From the NCBI RefSeq assembly GCF_014229645.1, contig NZ_JAATOD010000002.1:458791-522790 (forward strand): 64,000 nucleotides of DNA, given 5' to 3'. Made by a program: the position numbers and the translations under genes. Source of the stretch: Listeria swaminathanii. Its GTDB lineage: Bacteria > Bacillota > Bacilli > Lactobacillales > Listeriaceae. The notes under the pieces were generated by a model. That model saw only the letters and a program-made list of their open reading frames with translations. It ran no database searches and had not been told where the DNA came from. Of this stretch, positions 16,831 through 27,757 are shown one piece after another; the stretch's first letter is position 1; every line of letters begins with the position of its first letter.

Positions 16831-17643
16831 ATGTCTAAAAAATTAATCGTACTAGACCTTGATGGCACAACACTTCGAGATGATTTAACTATCTCCTCGC
16901 ATACAAAAAACACTTTAGAGAAAGCTCGTATGGCCGGTCATGAAGTAATGATTGCGACAGGACGTCCATATCGAATTAGTGGCTCTTACTATCACGAACT
17001 CGAATTAACCACACCAATTGTGAATTTCAACGGCGCTGTCTATCACCACCCGAGACTTACTACATTTGCAGAAGGCTATCATCATGCCATTGATTTACAA
17101 GTAGTTCACGAATTACTCGATTTCTCAAACGGCTTTTCATTAGATAATATTGCAGCAGAAGTGCAAGATAATGTCTTTTTAAAAGAGCGAAACAATAGCG
17201 TTCCCGAAACATTCCATTTAGGTACAGAGAATATTGTGTTCGGAAACATCCGCGACGCTATTCAATCCGATGCTACCTCTTTATTATTTTTCGGCAAAAT
17301 GGACCAACTAGATTTAATCAGCAAGCACTTGGATGAATCTCTGTCTGGCGTCATTTCCCATCACACATGGGGCGCATCCGCTTGGCCAGCCGTGGAAATT
17401 ATTAAATTTGGTATCCACAAAGCAATTGGCGTACAAGCTGCAGCCAAAACACTCGGATTTGATCGTAAAGATATCATTGCATTTGGTGATGAAACAAACG
17501 ATTTACAAATGCTTGATTATGCTGGTGTTGGGGTTGCCATGGGTAATGCCGCTGAATCTGTTAAAAACGTAGCAAATGTAGTAACCGCCTCCAACCAAGA
17601 TGATGGCATCGCGCTATATTTAGAAGAAAACTTAAACTTATAA
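16831..17643 (+). CDS. Cof-type HAD-IIB hydrolase (YitU-like)
   Basis: This 270-residue phosphatase has motif I VLDLDGTTLRDD, motif II MIATGRPYR, a motif III lysine (FGIHKAIGV), and motif IV IAFGDETNDLQMLDYAGVGVAMGNA. The IIB cap domain lies between about residues 85 and 185. The start is ATG 16831 with AAAGGAG 6 nt upstream; the frame is open to 16798 but without a site. Family members dephosphorylate sugar phosphates and flavin precursors; Bacillus YitU has been linked to dephosphorylation of a riboflavin intermediate. Confidence 0.92.
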   Translation: MSKKLIVLDLDGTTLRDDLTISSHTKNTLEKARMAGHEVMIATGRPYRISGSYYHELELTTPIVNFNGAVYHHPRLTTFAEGYHHAIDLQVVHELLDFSNGFSLDNIAAEVQDNVFLKERNNSVPETFHLGTENIVFGNIRDAIQSDATSLLFFGKMDQLDLISKHLDESLSGVISHHTWGASAWPAVEIIKFGIHKAIGVQAAAKTLGFDRKDIIAFGDETNDLQMLDYAGVGVAMGNAAESVKNVANVVTASNQDDGIALYLEENLNL

Positions 17644-17645
17644 TA

Positions 17646-17722
17646 AAAAGCTGCAAGTAAGGTCTTACAAAAGTTAGGAATTCTAATTTTTGATTCAAGA
17701 GCCATTACCTTGCAGCTTTTTT
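17646..17722. terminator. Bidirectional terminator with an unusually long internal segment
   Basis: GCTGCAAG (17650-17657) pairs with CTTGCAGC (17709-17716), extended by TAA-GG / CC-TTA pairs. The ~50-nt loop includes a smaller palindrome around GGAATTCT. T runs flank both sides, so it serves both the yitU-like and yitT-like genes. Confidence 0.75.
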
Positions 17723-18623
17723 ACATCATTTTATTTTTATACATTGCCATTGCTAATTTTTGGTCAGCTTCTGAACGGAAATCACCGAACACGCTAGAAG
17801 TTTCCATAACGTTAATAAAGGCTTTAGGATCAAATTCCCCAACAATGTGCGTAATATCATATAATTCGTATCGCGTAATTACCATGATAAGCATTGCTAC
17901 ATCTTCTTTGGAATAGCCACCCATCGCATCTACCACAGTAATTCCACGCACCATATTTTCATGGATTGCTTTAATCACTGTTTCGGAATGTTGCGTCATA
18001 ATCATGACCGTTAATTTCTGGTGTCGCGTATGAATAATATCAATCACTCGACTTTGAACATACAGAGAAATAAGTGTGTACAGCGCAAATGTCCAATCAT
18101 ACGCAAAGCCTGCCACAATAATAATAACTCCATTTAAAAGCAAAAAATACTTTCCAAAAGAACGCCCGGTTTTAATTGTAATATACATTGCTACGATATC
18201 GAGCCCGCCAGTAGAAATACCGAATTTCAAAGCCAAACCAATACCAACAGAAGCAATTAATGCCCCAAAAATCGCATTAAGTAAAATATCATTCGATACT
18301 TGCACTTCCGGAATAACAATCAAGAAAAAAGACATAAAAGCAACTGTTAAAAAGCTGAAAACAGTAAATGATTTCCCTACTTTTAACCATCCTAAAATTG
18401 CCACTGGAATATTTAACAGCAGAACAAGTAGCCCTGTTGAAATAGAAATATTCATTGAATCACGTAACATGTCTGAACCTAGTTGTGCAACCCCATTTAA
18501 TCCAGCCGCATAAACTTGTGCTGGTATTAAAAAGAAGTTCATGCCTATCGCGTTTAAAAGTGCCGCTATAATCGCAATGGCGGTTTTTTTAGCATATTCT
18601 CTATATACTATTTTTGAACTCAT
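17721..18623 (-). CDS. yitT: YitT family membrane protein (DUF161/DUF2179)
   Basis: This 300-residue protein has five to six N-terminal membrane helices (about residues 12-200) with IGMNFFLIPAQVYAAGLNGVAQL and GLALKFGISTGGLDIVAMY, then a cytosolic DUF2179 domain (about 215-300; HENMVRGITVVDAMGGYSKEDVAM). The start is ATG 18623 with AAAGGAG 9 nt upstream. Bacillus has several paralogues; their function is not established. It stands next to yitU/V/W-like genes, as in Bacillus. Confidence 0.92.
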   Translation of the reverse strand: MSSKIVYREYAKKTAIAIIAALLNAIGMNFFLIPAQVYAAGLNGVAQLGSDMLRDSMNISISTGLLVLLLNIPVAILGWLKVGKSFTVFSFLTVAFMSFFLIVIPEVQVSNDILLNAIFGALIASVGIGLALKFGISTGGLDIVAMYITIKTGRSFGKYFLLLNGVIIIVAGFAYDWTFALYTLISLYVQSRVIDIIHTRHQKLTVMIMTQHSETVIKAIHENMVRGITVVDAMGGYSKEDVAMLIMVITRYELYDITHIVGEFDPKAFINVMETSSVFGDFRSEADQKLAMAMYKNKMM

Positions 18624-18706
18624 TTTCTTCTCTCCTTTTTTGGCCCTAACATAACATACCAACTTTCCAGAGAAAAGAGAAGCCTTTTTCATTATTTTTT
18701 TGATTT

Positions 18707-19069
18707 TTAATTAAATAATGGATATCCTCCTGATAAATAGAAGCCCAACGATACAGTAATCACTACAACAATAACAAAAATCATTAAAAACATCCCTGTT
18801 GGTTTTTGTTGTTTTCTATAGCTGAGCAACATCTCCACAACACCAATCACAATAATTCCCATTAGAATTTTAAATATCGCTAAAATCCAACTTTGTTCCA
18901 CGCTGTACTTTACCATCATAATCCCGCTCAGTATTACGAGAATATAAAAAACTCGATTAATCATTTGTAACATCGTAAAACTTTTCGCTGATTTTGAATA
19001 AATGAGTAAAGCTGTAACAGTTAGCACAACAATCGCTACCCAAGAAATCAAATGAACATAACCCCACAT
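18707..19069 (-). CDS. yisL: YisL family (UPF0344) membrane protein
   Basis: This 120-residue protein has four predicted membrane helices (about 4-25, 36-53, 60-82 and 93-115) and the YisL-like start [14 protein letters not shown] with [17 protein letters not shown]. Function is unknown. It lies 20 bp downstream of the FAH-family gene on the same strand, mirroring the Bacillus yisK-yisL neighbour pair, and is probably the last gene of the addBA transcript or a shared unit. Confidence 0.88.
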   Translation of the reverse strand: MWGYVHLISWVAIVVLTVTALLIYSKSAKSFTMLQMINRVFYILVILSGIMMVKYSVEQSWILAIFKILMGIIVIGVVEMLLSYRKQQKPTGMFLMIFVIVVVITVSLGFYLSGGYPLFN

Positions 19070-19089
19070 ACTATTTCCTTCTTTCCCTA

Positions 19090-19938
19090 TTAAGATTTTC
19101 TTACTTGATTTGTTAATGTTCCAATTTTATCGATCGTAATTTCTACGGTATCTCCATCCTGTAGAAACGTCGGAGGAGTCATCCCTTTTCCCACGCCACT
19201 CGGAGTTCCCGTTGCTATTATATCACCAGGAAATAACGTATGTCCTTTAGATAGATCTGAAATGATCCTAGCCAAGTTAAATATAAATTTATCTGTCGAG
19301 TCAGATTGCCTCACTTCACCATTAACCTTAGTTTCAATATGAAAAATAACTTCTTTACTTGCATCGTTTTCCAGCACATATGGACCAATCGGACAACTTG
19401 CATCAAGACTTTTCCCAAGAAAAAATTGTTTATGCTTTTTCTGAAGATCACGAGCTGTAACATCATTCAAAATAGTAAATCCAAAAACAGCAGATAATGC
19501 TTCTTTTTCAGATATATCTCGCACTTCTTCTCCGATAATCACTGCAAGTTCGCCTTCATAATCTAATTGCGCGGTTAAATTTTGATGGAGCTCAATTTTT
19601 CCATTGTGTGGCAATAAACTGTTAGCGCTCTTTGTAAATACAAGAATATGCTCTGGAACGTCTTCTTTGCTTCCCATTTCTAATACATGATTATAATAGT
19701 TTTTCCCTATTGCGATAATATTATTTGGCGGCATAAAAGGAATTTGAATTTCCACATCCGATAAAGCAATTTCCCCGCTGATTCCTTTTAATTCAGGAAT
19801 AGCTGGTTTTTCTTTAATAAAGTCTAAAAGGGTAGCTGGCGGATTCGAAAAAATCGTTTTTGCAGAGATAATTTTATTTTCAGTTGTTAAAATACCATAA
19901 TCCAACTGCCCTTGATGCCGATAACTCAACCACTTCAT
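19090..19938 (-). CDS. Fumarylacetoacetate hydrolase family protein (YisK-like)
   Basis: This 282-residue protein has the FAH catalytic core: [32 protein letters not shown] (metal-binding Glu residues), [18 protein letters not shown], and [15 protein letters not shown] near the C terminus. The N-terminal domain (about 1-70) is of the YisK type. Family members act as oxaloacetate decarboxylases or acylpyruvate hydrolases. Its ATG directly follows the addA stop codon (TAA ATG), so it is translated as part of the addBA unit. Confidence 0.92.
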   Translation of the reverse strand: MKWLSYRHQGQLDYGILTTENKIISAKTIFSNPPATLLDFIKEKPAIPELKGISGEIALSDVEIQIPFMPPNNIIAIGKNYYNHVLEMGSKEDVPEHILVFTKSANSLLPHNGKIELHQNLTAQLDYEGELAVIIGEEVRDISEKEALSAVFGFTILNDVTARDLQKKHKQFFLGKSLDASCPIGPYVLENDASKEVIFHIETKVNGEVRQSDSTDKFIFNLARIISDLSKGHTLFPGDIIATGTPSGVGKGMTPPTFLQDGDTVEITIDKIGTLTNQVRKS

Positions 19939-22900
19939 TTAAAAACCATCCTTTGTATTTATTTGACATATATGTTGTCCATCGAAGAAATAGAGATATG
20001 CTTTAGTAACTTGCTTCCCAGTAATAGCTTGGATTGCTTCTGCGTAAAGTTTGATTTGTATTTGATAGCGCTCTTTCATTACTTTTTCAGCAGCTTCCCA
20101 ATCAGCATATCTTCCTTCTATTTTATCTGTTTTATAGTCAATTAAAGTAATTGTTTCTTCCTCTTCAATCATGCCATCAACAACACCTTGAATGAGCACA
20201 CGTTCGTCTACATCCGTTTGCTTGTATAACTTAGATACAGGCAATAAATAACTGAATGGAACTTCACGCTTGACTAAGGCTTTTTTCTGTAACATAGTTT
20301 TTCCTAATGCTGATTCAAAGAAACCCAGTATTTGCTGTATATTGATTGCTTTAAGTTGCGCTTCTGTTAAGATATCTTTTTCCTGCATCGTTTGTAAAAG
20401 TAATACTATATCATCTTTTGTAGGTTTATCTTCTAACGAAACTGCTTGCATCAGAGTATGCATTGCCGTACCAATTTCTGTTGCAGATAATTTATTTTGT
20501 TGTAAGAATTTTGGTCTATCTAATGATACTTTTTGAAATTCTTTTAGCAAAGTAGTATCACTCCAGCTATCTTGCAGTGAGAATTGCCGTTTAAGCTCTG
20601 TTACAGACTGCTTAGCGCGAATTTCGGTGGCCGCCTCATTTTGGTACTCGTAGTTCATATATTGCTGAATTTCGTCCTTATATGGACTTTGGACGGGTAC
20701 TGGCTGATGTTCTTTTATATTTTCCAGCCAATTGTCTGATTCAGTTCTTTCTAGCTCATTAGTTAAAAACATTTCTTTAGTTTTTATTTCAATTTGGAGC
20801 TTCATATCGGTCGGAAGCGTTTGAATCATTTCTTCACACAGCAAGTCTTTAAAGCTTGAATGTCTAATGGTTGCGTTTCCTATCCAATCCAAATAACATT
20901 TCGCCTTCGCTCTAGTTGCTGCTGGCAGAATGGTTTCTTTTCCTTTTGCTACTTGCAACCAATTTTTACTTGTTTTTTCAAAATCTGGTACAGTTGCTGT
21001 CAAAATCAACTTTTCTTCGGCACGAGTAAGCGCAACGTATAAAACACGCATTTCTTCCGCAATCATTTCACGAGATTTTTTTTGCTTGATTGCTTGTTGC
21101 ATAATTGTTGGGTAAACAATCATTTTCTGGATATCTCGATAATTAGATGCAAAGCCGTAATCTTTGTCTAAAAGCGTTTTGCTATAAATATCACGCATAT
21201 TAAACTTTCTACTTAATCCAGAAACAATAACTACTGGAAACTCTAGACCTTTACTGGCATGGATAGTCATCATCCGAACAACATCTTCTTTTTCTCCAAG
21301 TGTTTTTGCTGTGCCTAGGTCGTCGCCACGAACTTCCAATCGCTCAACAAAACGGACAAAACGGAACAAGCCTCGGAAGGAAGTTTTTTCGTATTGGTTA
21401 GCTCGGTCGTATAACGCTCGTAAATTCGCTTGCCGTTGTTTACCACCAGGCAATCCACCAACAAATTCATAAAAATTCGTTTCTTGATAAATTTGCCAAA
21501 TTAATGATGTTAAATTTTCTCGGATTGATAATTCGCGCCAAGTATTTAGTTGTTGAATAAAATCACTTATTTTGTCAGCCGTTTCTGAAACAGTTATATC
21601 CTTGTATGCCAACAACGCATCAAAGAAATAACCATTTTTCTTCGCCATGCGGACTTGCCCTAATTCTTCTTCGTTTAGACCAATTATCGGTGAACGTAAA
21701 ACAGCAGCTAACGGAATATCTTGATATGGATTGTCGATTACTTTCATCAGCGCAATCATCGTAGCTACTTCTGTTGTTTCAAAATAACCAGAATTATTAT
21801 TAGCATAAAAGGGGATGTCTTGCACCTTCATCGCTTCTTCCATATCTGGAGCACTTGTCATTGCCCGCGCTAAAATAACTATATCTCGGTATTGGATAGG
21901 TCTATTTTGCTTCATTTTTTTATCATAGATAGGAAACTTATTGTCTACCATTTCTCTGATTTTCATTGCAATTGCCCGAGATTCTACTTGATTTTTCTGT
22001 AATTCTTGCGGTGATAATTCATCTTCCGTTTCTTTCTCTTCTGATTTCATATCGATCAATAAAAGTTCTGTCGCCATATCATTGGTTTCAGGAAAACTTG
22101 CACCTAAAGTTAACTCTGCAGCCGTATCATAATCAATTTCCGCAATATGTCTATCCATCAATTGATGAAAGATAAAATTGGTGGCGTCTAATACTTCTTT
22201 TCTACTTCTGAAGTTTTGCGATAAATCAATACGTATCCCGCTACCCATTCCATCTTGCTGATAAGCTTGATATTTTGTCATGAATAACGTTGGTTCCGCT
22301 AAACGGAATCGATAGATAGATTGCTTTACATCGCCAACCATGAATAAGTTTCCTTTTTTTTCACTGGGGTTAGTTACAAGTCCCAGAATAGTTTCTTGCA
22401 CCATATTAGTATCTTGATATTCATCAATTAATACTTCTTTAAATTGCTTCTGATAATTTTGAGCCACTTCAGATGCATCGTTATCTTTTAATAGGATTTT
22501 TAAAGCTAAGTGCTCTAAGTCATTAAAATCTAATACGCCACGTTGTTGTTTCTCTTCAAAGAAATTTTTGGCGAATTTTTTTACTAATTCACTTAGCGTT
22601 TGAATGTCTGGTTTCATTTTTTCTAAGTCAGCCAAGTAATTTTTTTCTTCTCTTGAAAACCAGTCTGTCGCGATGTTTTTCATTTCTTTTTTTGCAGCAT
22701 CTCGAAATTTTTTCGTTTCTTCAACATATACTTCATCATAATCACTTTTATTTTTAAGCGTTGGAATCCGTTTGAAATCAATGCGTTCAATAACTGATTT
22801 CAACTGCTCCCAGCTGTCCCAATTCAATTTTGATAATGCATCAATTTGAGCTAAATCATTTTCTAATGTAGCTAAATAAGGCGCAGGGCCATTATTTTCA

Positions 22901-23646
22901 TTTGCATAATCTATCGCATTCAATAAATAATTTTTAGCTTGATTAACTCTTAATTCAATATCTTCTTTAATAATTGGGAAATATGGTAATTCTGTAATTG
23001 AGCTAATTTCTTCCGTACTATAAAAATCCACCATTGCTTCTAACCATGCACTCGGGTCCGGATTCGCTCTTGAGAAATCATATAACTTAGAAATTAGTAT
23101 GTGCAATTCCGCGTCTGATCGGTCTCCTGTAAAAGATTCCACCAAATGGAAAAATGCTTCATTATTTTCAATACTATATTCTTGTTCCAGTAATCCTTCC
23201 AAAACCTCATCTCGAATCATGCTACTTTCGATTGGTTCAATCAAGCGAAAACTTGGATCTATATCTGCTTCAAAGTAATATTTCCTAATAATTTCTAAAC
23301 AAAAAGAATGAAGGGTTGAAATAGAAGCATAGTTAAGTAAAGCCACTTGTCTTTTCAAATGGGCAGAATCTGGATTTTGCGTTAAAGCTTCTTCCAAACC
23401 TTTTCCTATTCTAAACTTCATTTCTGCAGCCGATGCGTTGGTAAATGTCACAATTAATAATTCATCTACATTGAGATTTGCGGTCTCGTCTATTAGCCTT
23501 TCAATGATTCTAGTAACTAGTACGGCTGTTTTCCCCGAGCCCGCAGCAGCAGCTACGAGCACATTATTACCTTTCGCTTGAATAGCTTTCCACTGGTCAT
23601 CTGTCCATAAAGAATCGATTGGTTTTGATGGTATATCTAAACTCAT
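19939..23646 (-). CDS. addA: ATP-dependent helicase/nuclease subunit A (AddA)
   Basis: This 1,235-residue protein has a UvrD/PcrA-type helicase N-terminus: Walker A AAAAGSGKTAVLV near residue 35, DEYQDTN (Walker B) and FRSRKEVLD. Helicase motifs V-VI follow (TIHASKGLEFPVV; VALTRAEEKL). The C-terminal RecB-like nuclease has IDYKTDKIEGRY. With AddB it processes double-strand ends until Chi is met, loading RecA for repair. The length fits AddA. Its start is 1 nt after the addB stop, so the two are coupled. Confidence 0.98.
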   Translation of the reverse strand: MSLDIPSKPIDSLWTDDQWKAIQAKGNNVLVAAAAGSGKTAVLVTRIIERLIDETANLNVDELLIVTFTNASAAEMKFRIGKGLEEALTQNPDSAHLKRQVALLNYASISTLHSFCLEIIRKYYFEADIDPSFRLIEPIESSMIRDEVLEGLLEQEYSIENNEAFFHLVESFTGDRSDAELHILISKLYDFSRANPDPSAWLEAMVDFYSTEEISSITELPYFPIIKEDIELRVNQAKNYLLNAIDYANENNGPAPYLATLENDLAQIDALSKLNWDSWEQLKSVIERIDFKRIPTLKNKSDYDEVYVEETKKFRDAAKKEMKNIATDWFSREEKNYLADLEKMKPDIQTLSELVKKFAKNFFEEKQQRGVLDFNDLEHLALKILLKDNDASEVAQNYQKQFKEVLIDEYQDTNMVQETILGLVTNPSEKKGNLFMVGDVKQSIYRFRLAEPTLFMTKYQAYQQDGMGSGIRIDLSQNFRSRKEVLDATNFIFHQLMDRHIAEIDYDTAAELTLGASFPETNDMATELLLIDMKSEEKETEDELSPQELQKNQVESRAIAMKIREMVDNKFPIYDKKMKQNRPIQYRDIVILARAMTSAPDMEEAMKVQDIPFYANNNSGYFETTEVATMIALMKVIDNPYQDIPLAAVLRSPIIGLNEEELGQVRMAKKNGYFFDALLAYKDITVSETADKISDFIQQLNTWRELSIRENLTSLIWQIYQETNFYEFVGGLPGGKQRQANLRALYDRANQYEKTSFRGLFRFVRFVERLEVRGDDLGTAKTLGEKEDVVRMMTIHASKGLEFPVVIVSGLSRKFNMRDIYSKTLLDKDYGFASNYRDIQKMIVYPTIMQQAIKQKKSREMIAEEMRVLYVALTRAEEKLILTATVPDFEKTSKNWLQVAKGKETILPAATRAKAKCYLDWIGNATIRHSSFKDLLCEEMIQTLPTDMKLQIEIKTKEMFLTNELERTESDNWLENIKEHQPVPVQSPYKDEIQQYMNYEYQNEAATEIRAKQSVTELKRQFSLQDSWSDTTLLKEFQKVSLDRPKFLQQNKLSATEIGTAMHTLMQAVSLEDKPTKDDIVLLLQTMQEKDILTEAQLKAINIQQILGFFESALGKTMLQKKALVKREVPFSYLLPVSKLYKQTDVDERVLIQGVVDGMIEEEETITLIDYKTDKIEGRYADWEAAEKVMKERYQIQIKLYAEAIQAITGKQVTKAYLYFFDGQHICQINTKDGF

Positions 23647-23647
23647 G

Positions 23648-26600
23648 CTACTGCGTCCCTCCTTCTACATCCATTTTTGTTAAAATTGTTTCTGGTTTTT
23701 CATTTGTTAAATGCCTATATTGATTGCTTGTTAAGGATGGGTCAAATCCACAAAACGAACGGAAACTACAAAATTGGCAAGGTGTTCTTTCTTTTAGCTT
23801 ATATGGATTAATCGAAACTGCCCCATCAAGTATTTTATTTCCAGCTTCTTGGTATTTATGTCGCACAAATTGGCGCATTTTATCAAACTCAGCTCTTGTA
23901 GCTGTCCTTGATCTCGCACTCAAATCACCATTTTGTTTTATTTCAGCCGGTATAATGCTAGATGATTTTCCATTTTCAAGCGTTGTATCCATTAATGACA
24001 CAGCCACTGGATCCGATAAAATCAAACCTTTCATCTTGGAGCTTTTCTGTAGTTCTTTTGCAATAGCTTCATCACTTAATTCTTTCTCTGCTTGTACATA
24101 TTGATTGTGCATATGGAAATACAGTACGCCAGCTGGCTCTGCAGTTTTCCCAATCATTTTTTGTGCATTGGTTACTACAATATCTAAATAAGTTAGCATT
24201 TGTAGCGCTAAGCCATAATAAACCTCCGTAAGTGCTAAATCATGTGAACTAGATTTATAATCTATGATTCGAAGGAACGTTCGATCATCTTGTTCCGCCA
24301 TATCTATCCGATCAATTCGCCCTTGTAAAAGAAGTTCACTATCCGACTGCAACGGGATTTTTAATGGTGGAATATCACCTTTCAAACCAAAATCCACCTC
24401 TAAGCCAACAGGACGAAATGCACTGCTTTTAGCTTGTTCATTTAAGACCGTGGTCGCTCTTGTTATAATTTGGAGTAATTTATATTGAATATATTCCATT
24501 CGTTTAGAACTTAACAAAATCTCATGCTGAATTTTTGGTGCAAGAAATGTCATTGCTAGTTTTGCCATTTGTCGACATTCTTCTTCTGTTAAATTGCCCC
24601 AGTCTAAGTTATTTCTTTTTAATTCTGCTGAAATCCATTCCATTGCGCCGTGGAAAATTTCACCCATATCTACAGCTTGCAACTGGAAATGACCTCGTTC
24701 TTCTAGTTTCAGCCCATATTGAGCAAAATGTTGGAATTCACAACTGAAAAATTTCTCCATTCGTGAAACACTTGCATGGATAGTTTCTCCAAACAAATTT
24801 TTAGCTGTCGTTTCTTGCAATGCCTTTGTTTTATTTTCATAATATAGACTAGACAACACTTGTTTTGCCATTCTTGATTCTTTTTCGTCTGCAAAATAAC
24901 TATTATAGGCATCCCACCATACATTAGATAGTGGATAGCCACGTTTATACATTTGTAATTGACTCGTCAACAATCCTAGTGTGGCTTGTTTGGAGCGGAT
25001 ATAGTTACTTTGTTCTTCATCACTTAATAAACTTGGATCTGTTAAATAAACCGATTCGTTTAATTTTTTAAATTGTCCTTTTATTTTCCTTAAATAATTC
25101 GACTCGCTAAGAACTTTCCCTTCTTCATCAGCAGCTGGATAGCTAAGAAATAACTTATCGCTTGGCAGACTAATTATCTTATAGGCTAATAAATCTTCTT
25201 CACCAATATTATTTTTTGCAGATGGTTTCAAATTACTATTCTCAGCACGTAAAGCATCTCGGTCTTGATCTGATAGTATGCCCTTATCTTTTTGGCGAAG
25301 TGGCATAACACCGTCATTCATTCCAATCGCAAAAATAACTTTCATATCCAATAACTTCGCATTTTCCATATCAGACAACACTACTTGATCTAAAGAAGGT
25401 GGCAAAAGTGAAAATTCAAGTGCATCAAGGCCAGTTGTAATGATTTCTGTAAAACTATTTATATCTAGCGTTTCCCCACCTAAAACTTCTACAAATTCAT
25501 CTAAAAGTGCAGAAATAGAACTCCATGCTTGCTCATGTTCTCTAGCAAGCTCTAAGTAGCCCTGTTCTTCCGCTCGTTGTCTCCACAATTCTAACCGCTC
25601 TACAGCTTTCACTTCTTCTAAATAATGATAGAGGGCTAAAGCAAACTCCATTCCTGTATCTGCATTTCTTAGATTTTTTTCTAAAGTTGAAAGTGGCCCT
25701 ACTATTTGATTTCTCATTTCATTAATAATAGATTGGGTATGCATTTCTTCATCAGTCTGCGGCAATACATTTGTAGACAGTCCACGAATTTTCCGGTAAA
25801 TCCAATCGCCTTCTTTTTCCCATTTCCATTTATTTTGAATGCCATTCTCTAATACATAGTTTTCAAGGATATCCGCTTTACGTCGCAAGCCACTGGAATT
25901 TTCTGTAATATCAAAGAAAAATTCAGTTTTTACTGCTTGAAAAATAGGCTCATACTTCCAATTAAACAAAATAGCGTCTAAACTGGAACGAATAAACTCA
26001 ATGAATGGATGTTTAGCCATAGCTCTTTTTTTATCGATAAAGATGGGAATTCCATAAGACTCCATCACCGTTTCACATAAAACATCATAGTCTCCTAAAT
26101 TTCTTGTCAGAATGGCGATATCTCGGTATCTATAACCATTTAATGCTAATTGCCGAATTTCACGCGCTATCCCTTCTATTTCAGCACGTCGGTTGTTCGC
26201 TTGGTGAATCTTTAAGGCGTTTGGCTCCTCTTTAAAAGCCATAAATTTATTATGACCCCAAGCATTTGCTAAAAACGCTAACGAATCTTTTTTTGCTCGC
26301 TTATTTTTCAAGAAAAATGTATCTGGTTTCACTTGAATACCGTTTAATTTAGCCAAATCTAATAAAGCATAGTAAGCTTCGGTACTTGCTTTAAACATAC
26401 TATATTCATCTAATCCCTGTTGGATTTCAGGAACGTTTAGAGTTAGGGAGACAGTAACCTTATCACATTTCTTCATTAATTCTCCGATAACAGTTAGCTC
26501 TTGTTTTGAGAAAGAGGTAAAGCCATCAATTACTATTTCAGTCTGATTTAGATAATCACTTTCTACAATTTTCTCTGATAGCAATCTTAAATAGTCTTCA

Positions 26601-27121
26601 TTTTCGAGAAATTTATCTGCTAATAATTCTTCATATTTTTGATAAATCAGCGAAATATCATGTACTTTACTGTTCACGCTTGTAGACAAATTGGCCGCAC
26701 TGTTAACCATGTCTTCTATAGAAACTTCTTCTTGTTTCATTTCTTTGAATAAATTTGCTAACTCTGAATAAAAACCTTTTCTAGAAGTTGCTTTAGAAAA
26801 AATCTTTAATTGCTCTTTTTGATCGAGTGCGGCTTTTCGAATAACCATTTCAATTCCGGTTTGACTTAGAAAAGTCTTCGATAATCCTCCTGTTTCTTGA
26901 AGGATTTTCCATGCTAAACGACTAAAGCTAAATATTTGCGTTCCAAGCATACCTGCTAAATTTTCTTTATTTAAAAAGCTTGTCTCCATCTGAAATGTCA
27001 TTTGATCTGGGACGATAAAGATGTATGTCTTAGAATTTTGTTTGATTTTCTCTCCAACTTCATCCATTAAATGAGTTGTCTTGCCTGTTCCTGATTTACC
27101 CGCAATTATTTGAAGTGTCAT
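23648..27121 (-). CDS. addB: ATP-dependent helicase/nuclease subunit B (AddB)
   Basis: This 1,157-residue protein opens with Walker [13 protein letters not shown] (residues about 7-18). Its C-terminal nuclease domain has [14 protein letters not shown]. The four Fe-S cysteines expected for AddB are visible: one in [11 protein letters not shown] before the nuclease and three in [10 protein letters not shown] at the end. AddB forms the Chi-scanning partner of AddA. I start at ATG 27121 with GGTGAGGG just upstream; the frame opens at 27139. A promoter lies 30-60 bp upstream. Confidence 0.97.
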   Translation of the reverse strand: MTLQIIAGKSGTGKTTHLMDEVGEKIKQNSKTYIFIVPDQMTFQMETSFLNKENLAGMLGTQIFSFSRLAWKILQETGGLSKTFLSQTGIEMVIRKAALDQKEQLKIFSKATSRKGFYSELANLFKEMKQEEVSIEDMVNSAANLSTSVNSKVHDISLIYQKYEELLADKFLENEDYLRLLSEKIVESDYLNQTEIVIDGFTSFSKQELTVIGELMKKCDKVTVSLTLNVPEIQQGLDEYSMFKASTEAYYALLDLAKLNGIQVKPDTFFLKNKRAKKDSLAFLANAWGHNKFMAFKEEPNALKIHQANNRRAEIEGIAREIRQLALNGYRYRDIAILTRNLGDYDVLCETVMESYGIPIFIDKKRAMAKHPFIEFIRSSLDAILFNWKYEPIFQAVKTEFFFDITENSSGLRRKADILENYVLENGIQNKWKWEKEGDWIYRKIRGLSTNVLPQTDEEMHTQSIINEMRNQIVGPLSTLEKNLRNADTGMEFALALYHYLEEVKAVERLELWRQRAEEQGYLELAREHEQAWSSISALLDEFVEVLGGETLDINSFTEIITTGLDALEFSLLPPSLDQVVLSDMENAKLLDMKVIFAIGMNDGVMPLRQKDKGILSDQDRDALRAENSNLKPSAKNNIGEEDLLAYKIISLPSDKLFLSYPAADEEGKVLSESNYLRKIKGQFKKLNESVYLTDPSLLSDEEQSNYIRSKQATLGLLTSQLQMYKRGYPLSNVWWDAYNSYFADEKESRMAKQVLSSLYYENKTKALQETTAKNLFGETIHASVSRMEKFFSCEFQHFAQYGLKLEERGHFQLQAVDMGEIFHGAMEWISAELKRNNLDWGNLTEEECRQMAKLAMTFLAPKIQHEILLSSKRMEYIQYKLLQIITRATTVLNEQAKSSAFRPVGLEVDFGLKGDIPPLKIPLQSDSELLLQGRIDRIDMAEQDDRTFLRIIDYKSSSHDLALTEVYYGLALQMLTYLDIVVTNAQKMIGKTAEPAGVLYFHMHNQYVQAEKELSDEAIAKELQKSSKMKGLILSDPVAVSLMDTTLENGKSSSIIPAEIKQNGDLSARSRTATRAEFDKMRQFVRHKYQEAGNKILDGAVSINPYKLKERTPCQFCSFRSFCGFDPSLTSNQYRHLTNEKPETILTKMDVEGGTQ

Positions 27122-27151
27122 ACCCTCACCACCGAACATATGTTTTTATTT

Positions 27152-27179
27152 AGTTTACCATATTTGAGCAATCTGTCCA
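27152..27179 (-). promoter_or_regulatory. Promoter of the addB-addA-yisK-like operon
   Basis: On the reverse strand TGGACA (27174-27179) and TAAACT (27152-27157) are separated by 16 nt, matching five and four of six consensus positions. No LexA-type site is evident to me. Confidence 0.55.
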
Positions 27180-27227
27180 GAACTTTTTTCGAGGCATTTT
27201 TTGCTTGAAAATTTATAAAACAGCTCA

Positions 27228-27263
27228 AAAAAACTAAGATAGCTCTTACTATCTTAGTTTTTC
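27228..27263. terminator. Terminator after the IDEAL-domain gene
   Basis: The stem AACTAAGATAG / CTATCTTAGTT with a 6-nt loop is flanked by A and T runs, so it is active on the reverse strand after the gene at 27271-27507. Confidence 0.85.
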
Positions 27264-27270
27264 ATATATT

Positions 27271-27507
27271 TTACTCAAAAGCCAGCATTTCCTGTTGAAT
27301 TTTATTCATTTTTTCTGTGAGTTGCATAAATTTCGCCTTGTTCCTATTATCGAGAGCTTTATCAATTTCAGCTCTAAGTTGTTCTAATTTTCTCTCTTCT
27401 AGGAGCATCGTCAGGAAGCATTCGATAAAAACGTTTGTTAATTCTTTTTCTCCTTTAAGGACACCCACCTGATTCATCAATGAATTAGAAAAATCACGCA
27501 TTTCCAC
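27271..27507 (-). CDS. IDEAL domain-containing small protein
   Basis: This 78-residue protein carries a C-terminal IDEAL motif (EIDKALDNRNKAKFMQLTEKM), a short domain found in Firmicute proteins including ComK-linked and YpiB/YozD-like proteins. I choose the GTG at 27507, with AAGGAG 8 nt upstream; the hydrophobic extension of the longer frame (to 27627) lies in the region that should hold the promoter. It is divergent from comK and ends in its own terminator. Its function is unknown. Confidence 0.75.
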   Translation of the reverse strand: MEMRDFSNSLMNQVGVLKGEKELTNVFIECFLTMLLEERKLEQLRAEIDKALDNRNKAKFMQLTEKMNKIQQEMLAFE

Positions 27508-27608
27508 GACTACCACTCCTTCACCCATATTTATTACAATCTTGAAAAATTGTAATATGCCAAGAAAAAACAGAAAACAGCTTGAAAATACAACTTTACG
27601 AAAATCTA

Positions 27609-27637
27609 ATGACTTGTAAAATTCCATGTGCTATAAT
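27609..27637 (+). promoter_or_regulatory. Promoter of comK
   Basis: ATGACT (27609-27614) and TATAAT (27632-27637) are separated by 17 nt, giving a leader of about 110 nt before comK. I see no clear pair of AAAA-N5-TTTT K-boxes close to it. Confidence 0.55.
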
Positions 27638-27757
27638 GACAAAAAATAACTCATATCTAACTTTGGTGCTTAGTCGTTATTTGGAATCTTTGCGTATTAG
27701 GCAATAATTCTAGGTTTCTTCTTAGACATAAATACAAACATAGAGGAGTTGAATGAA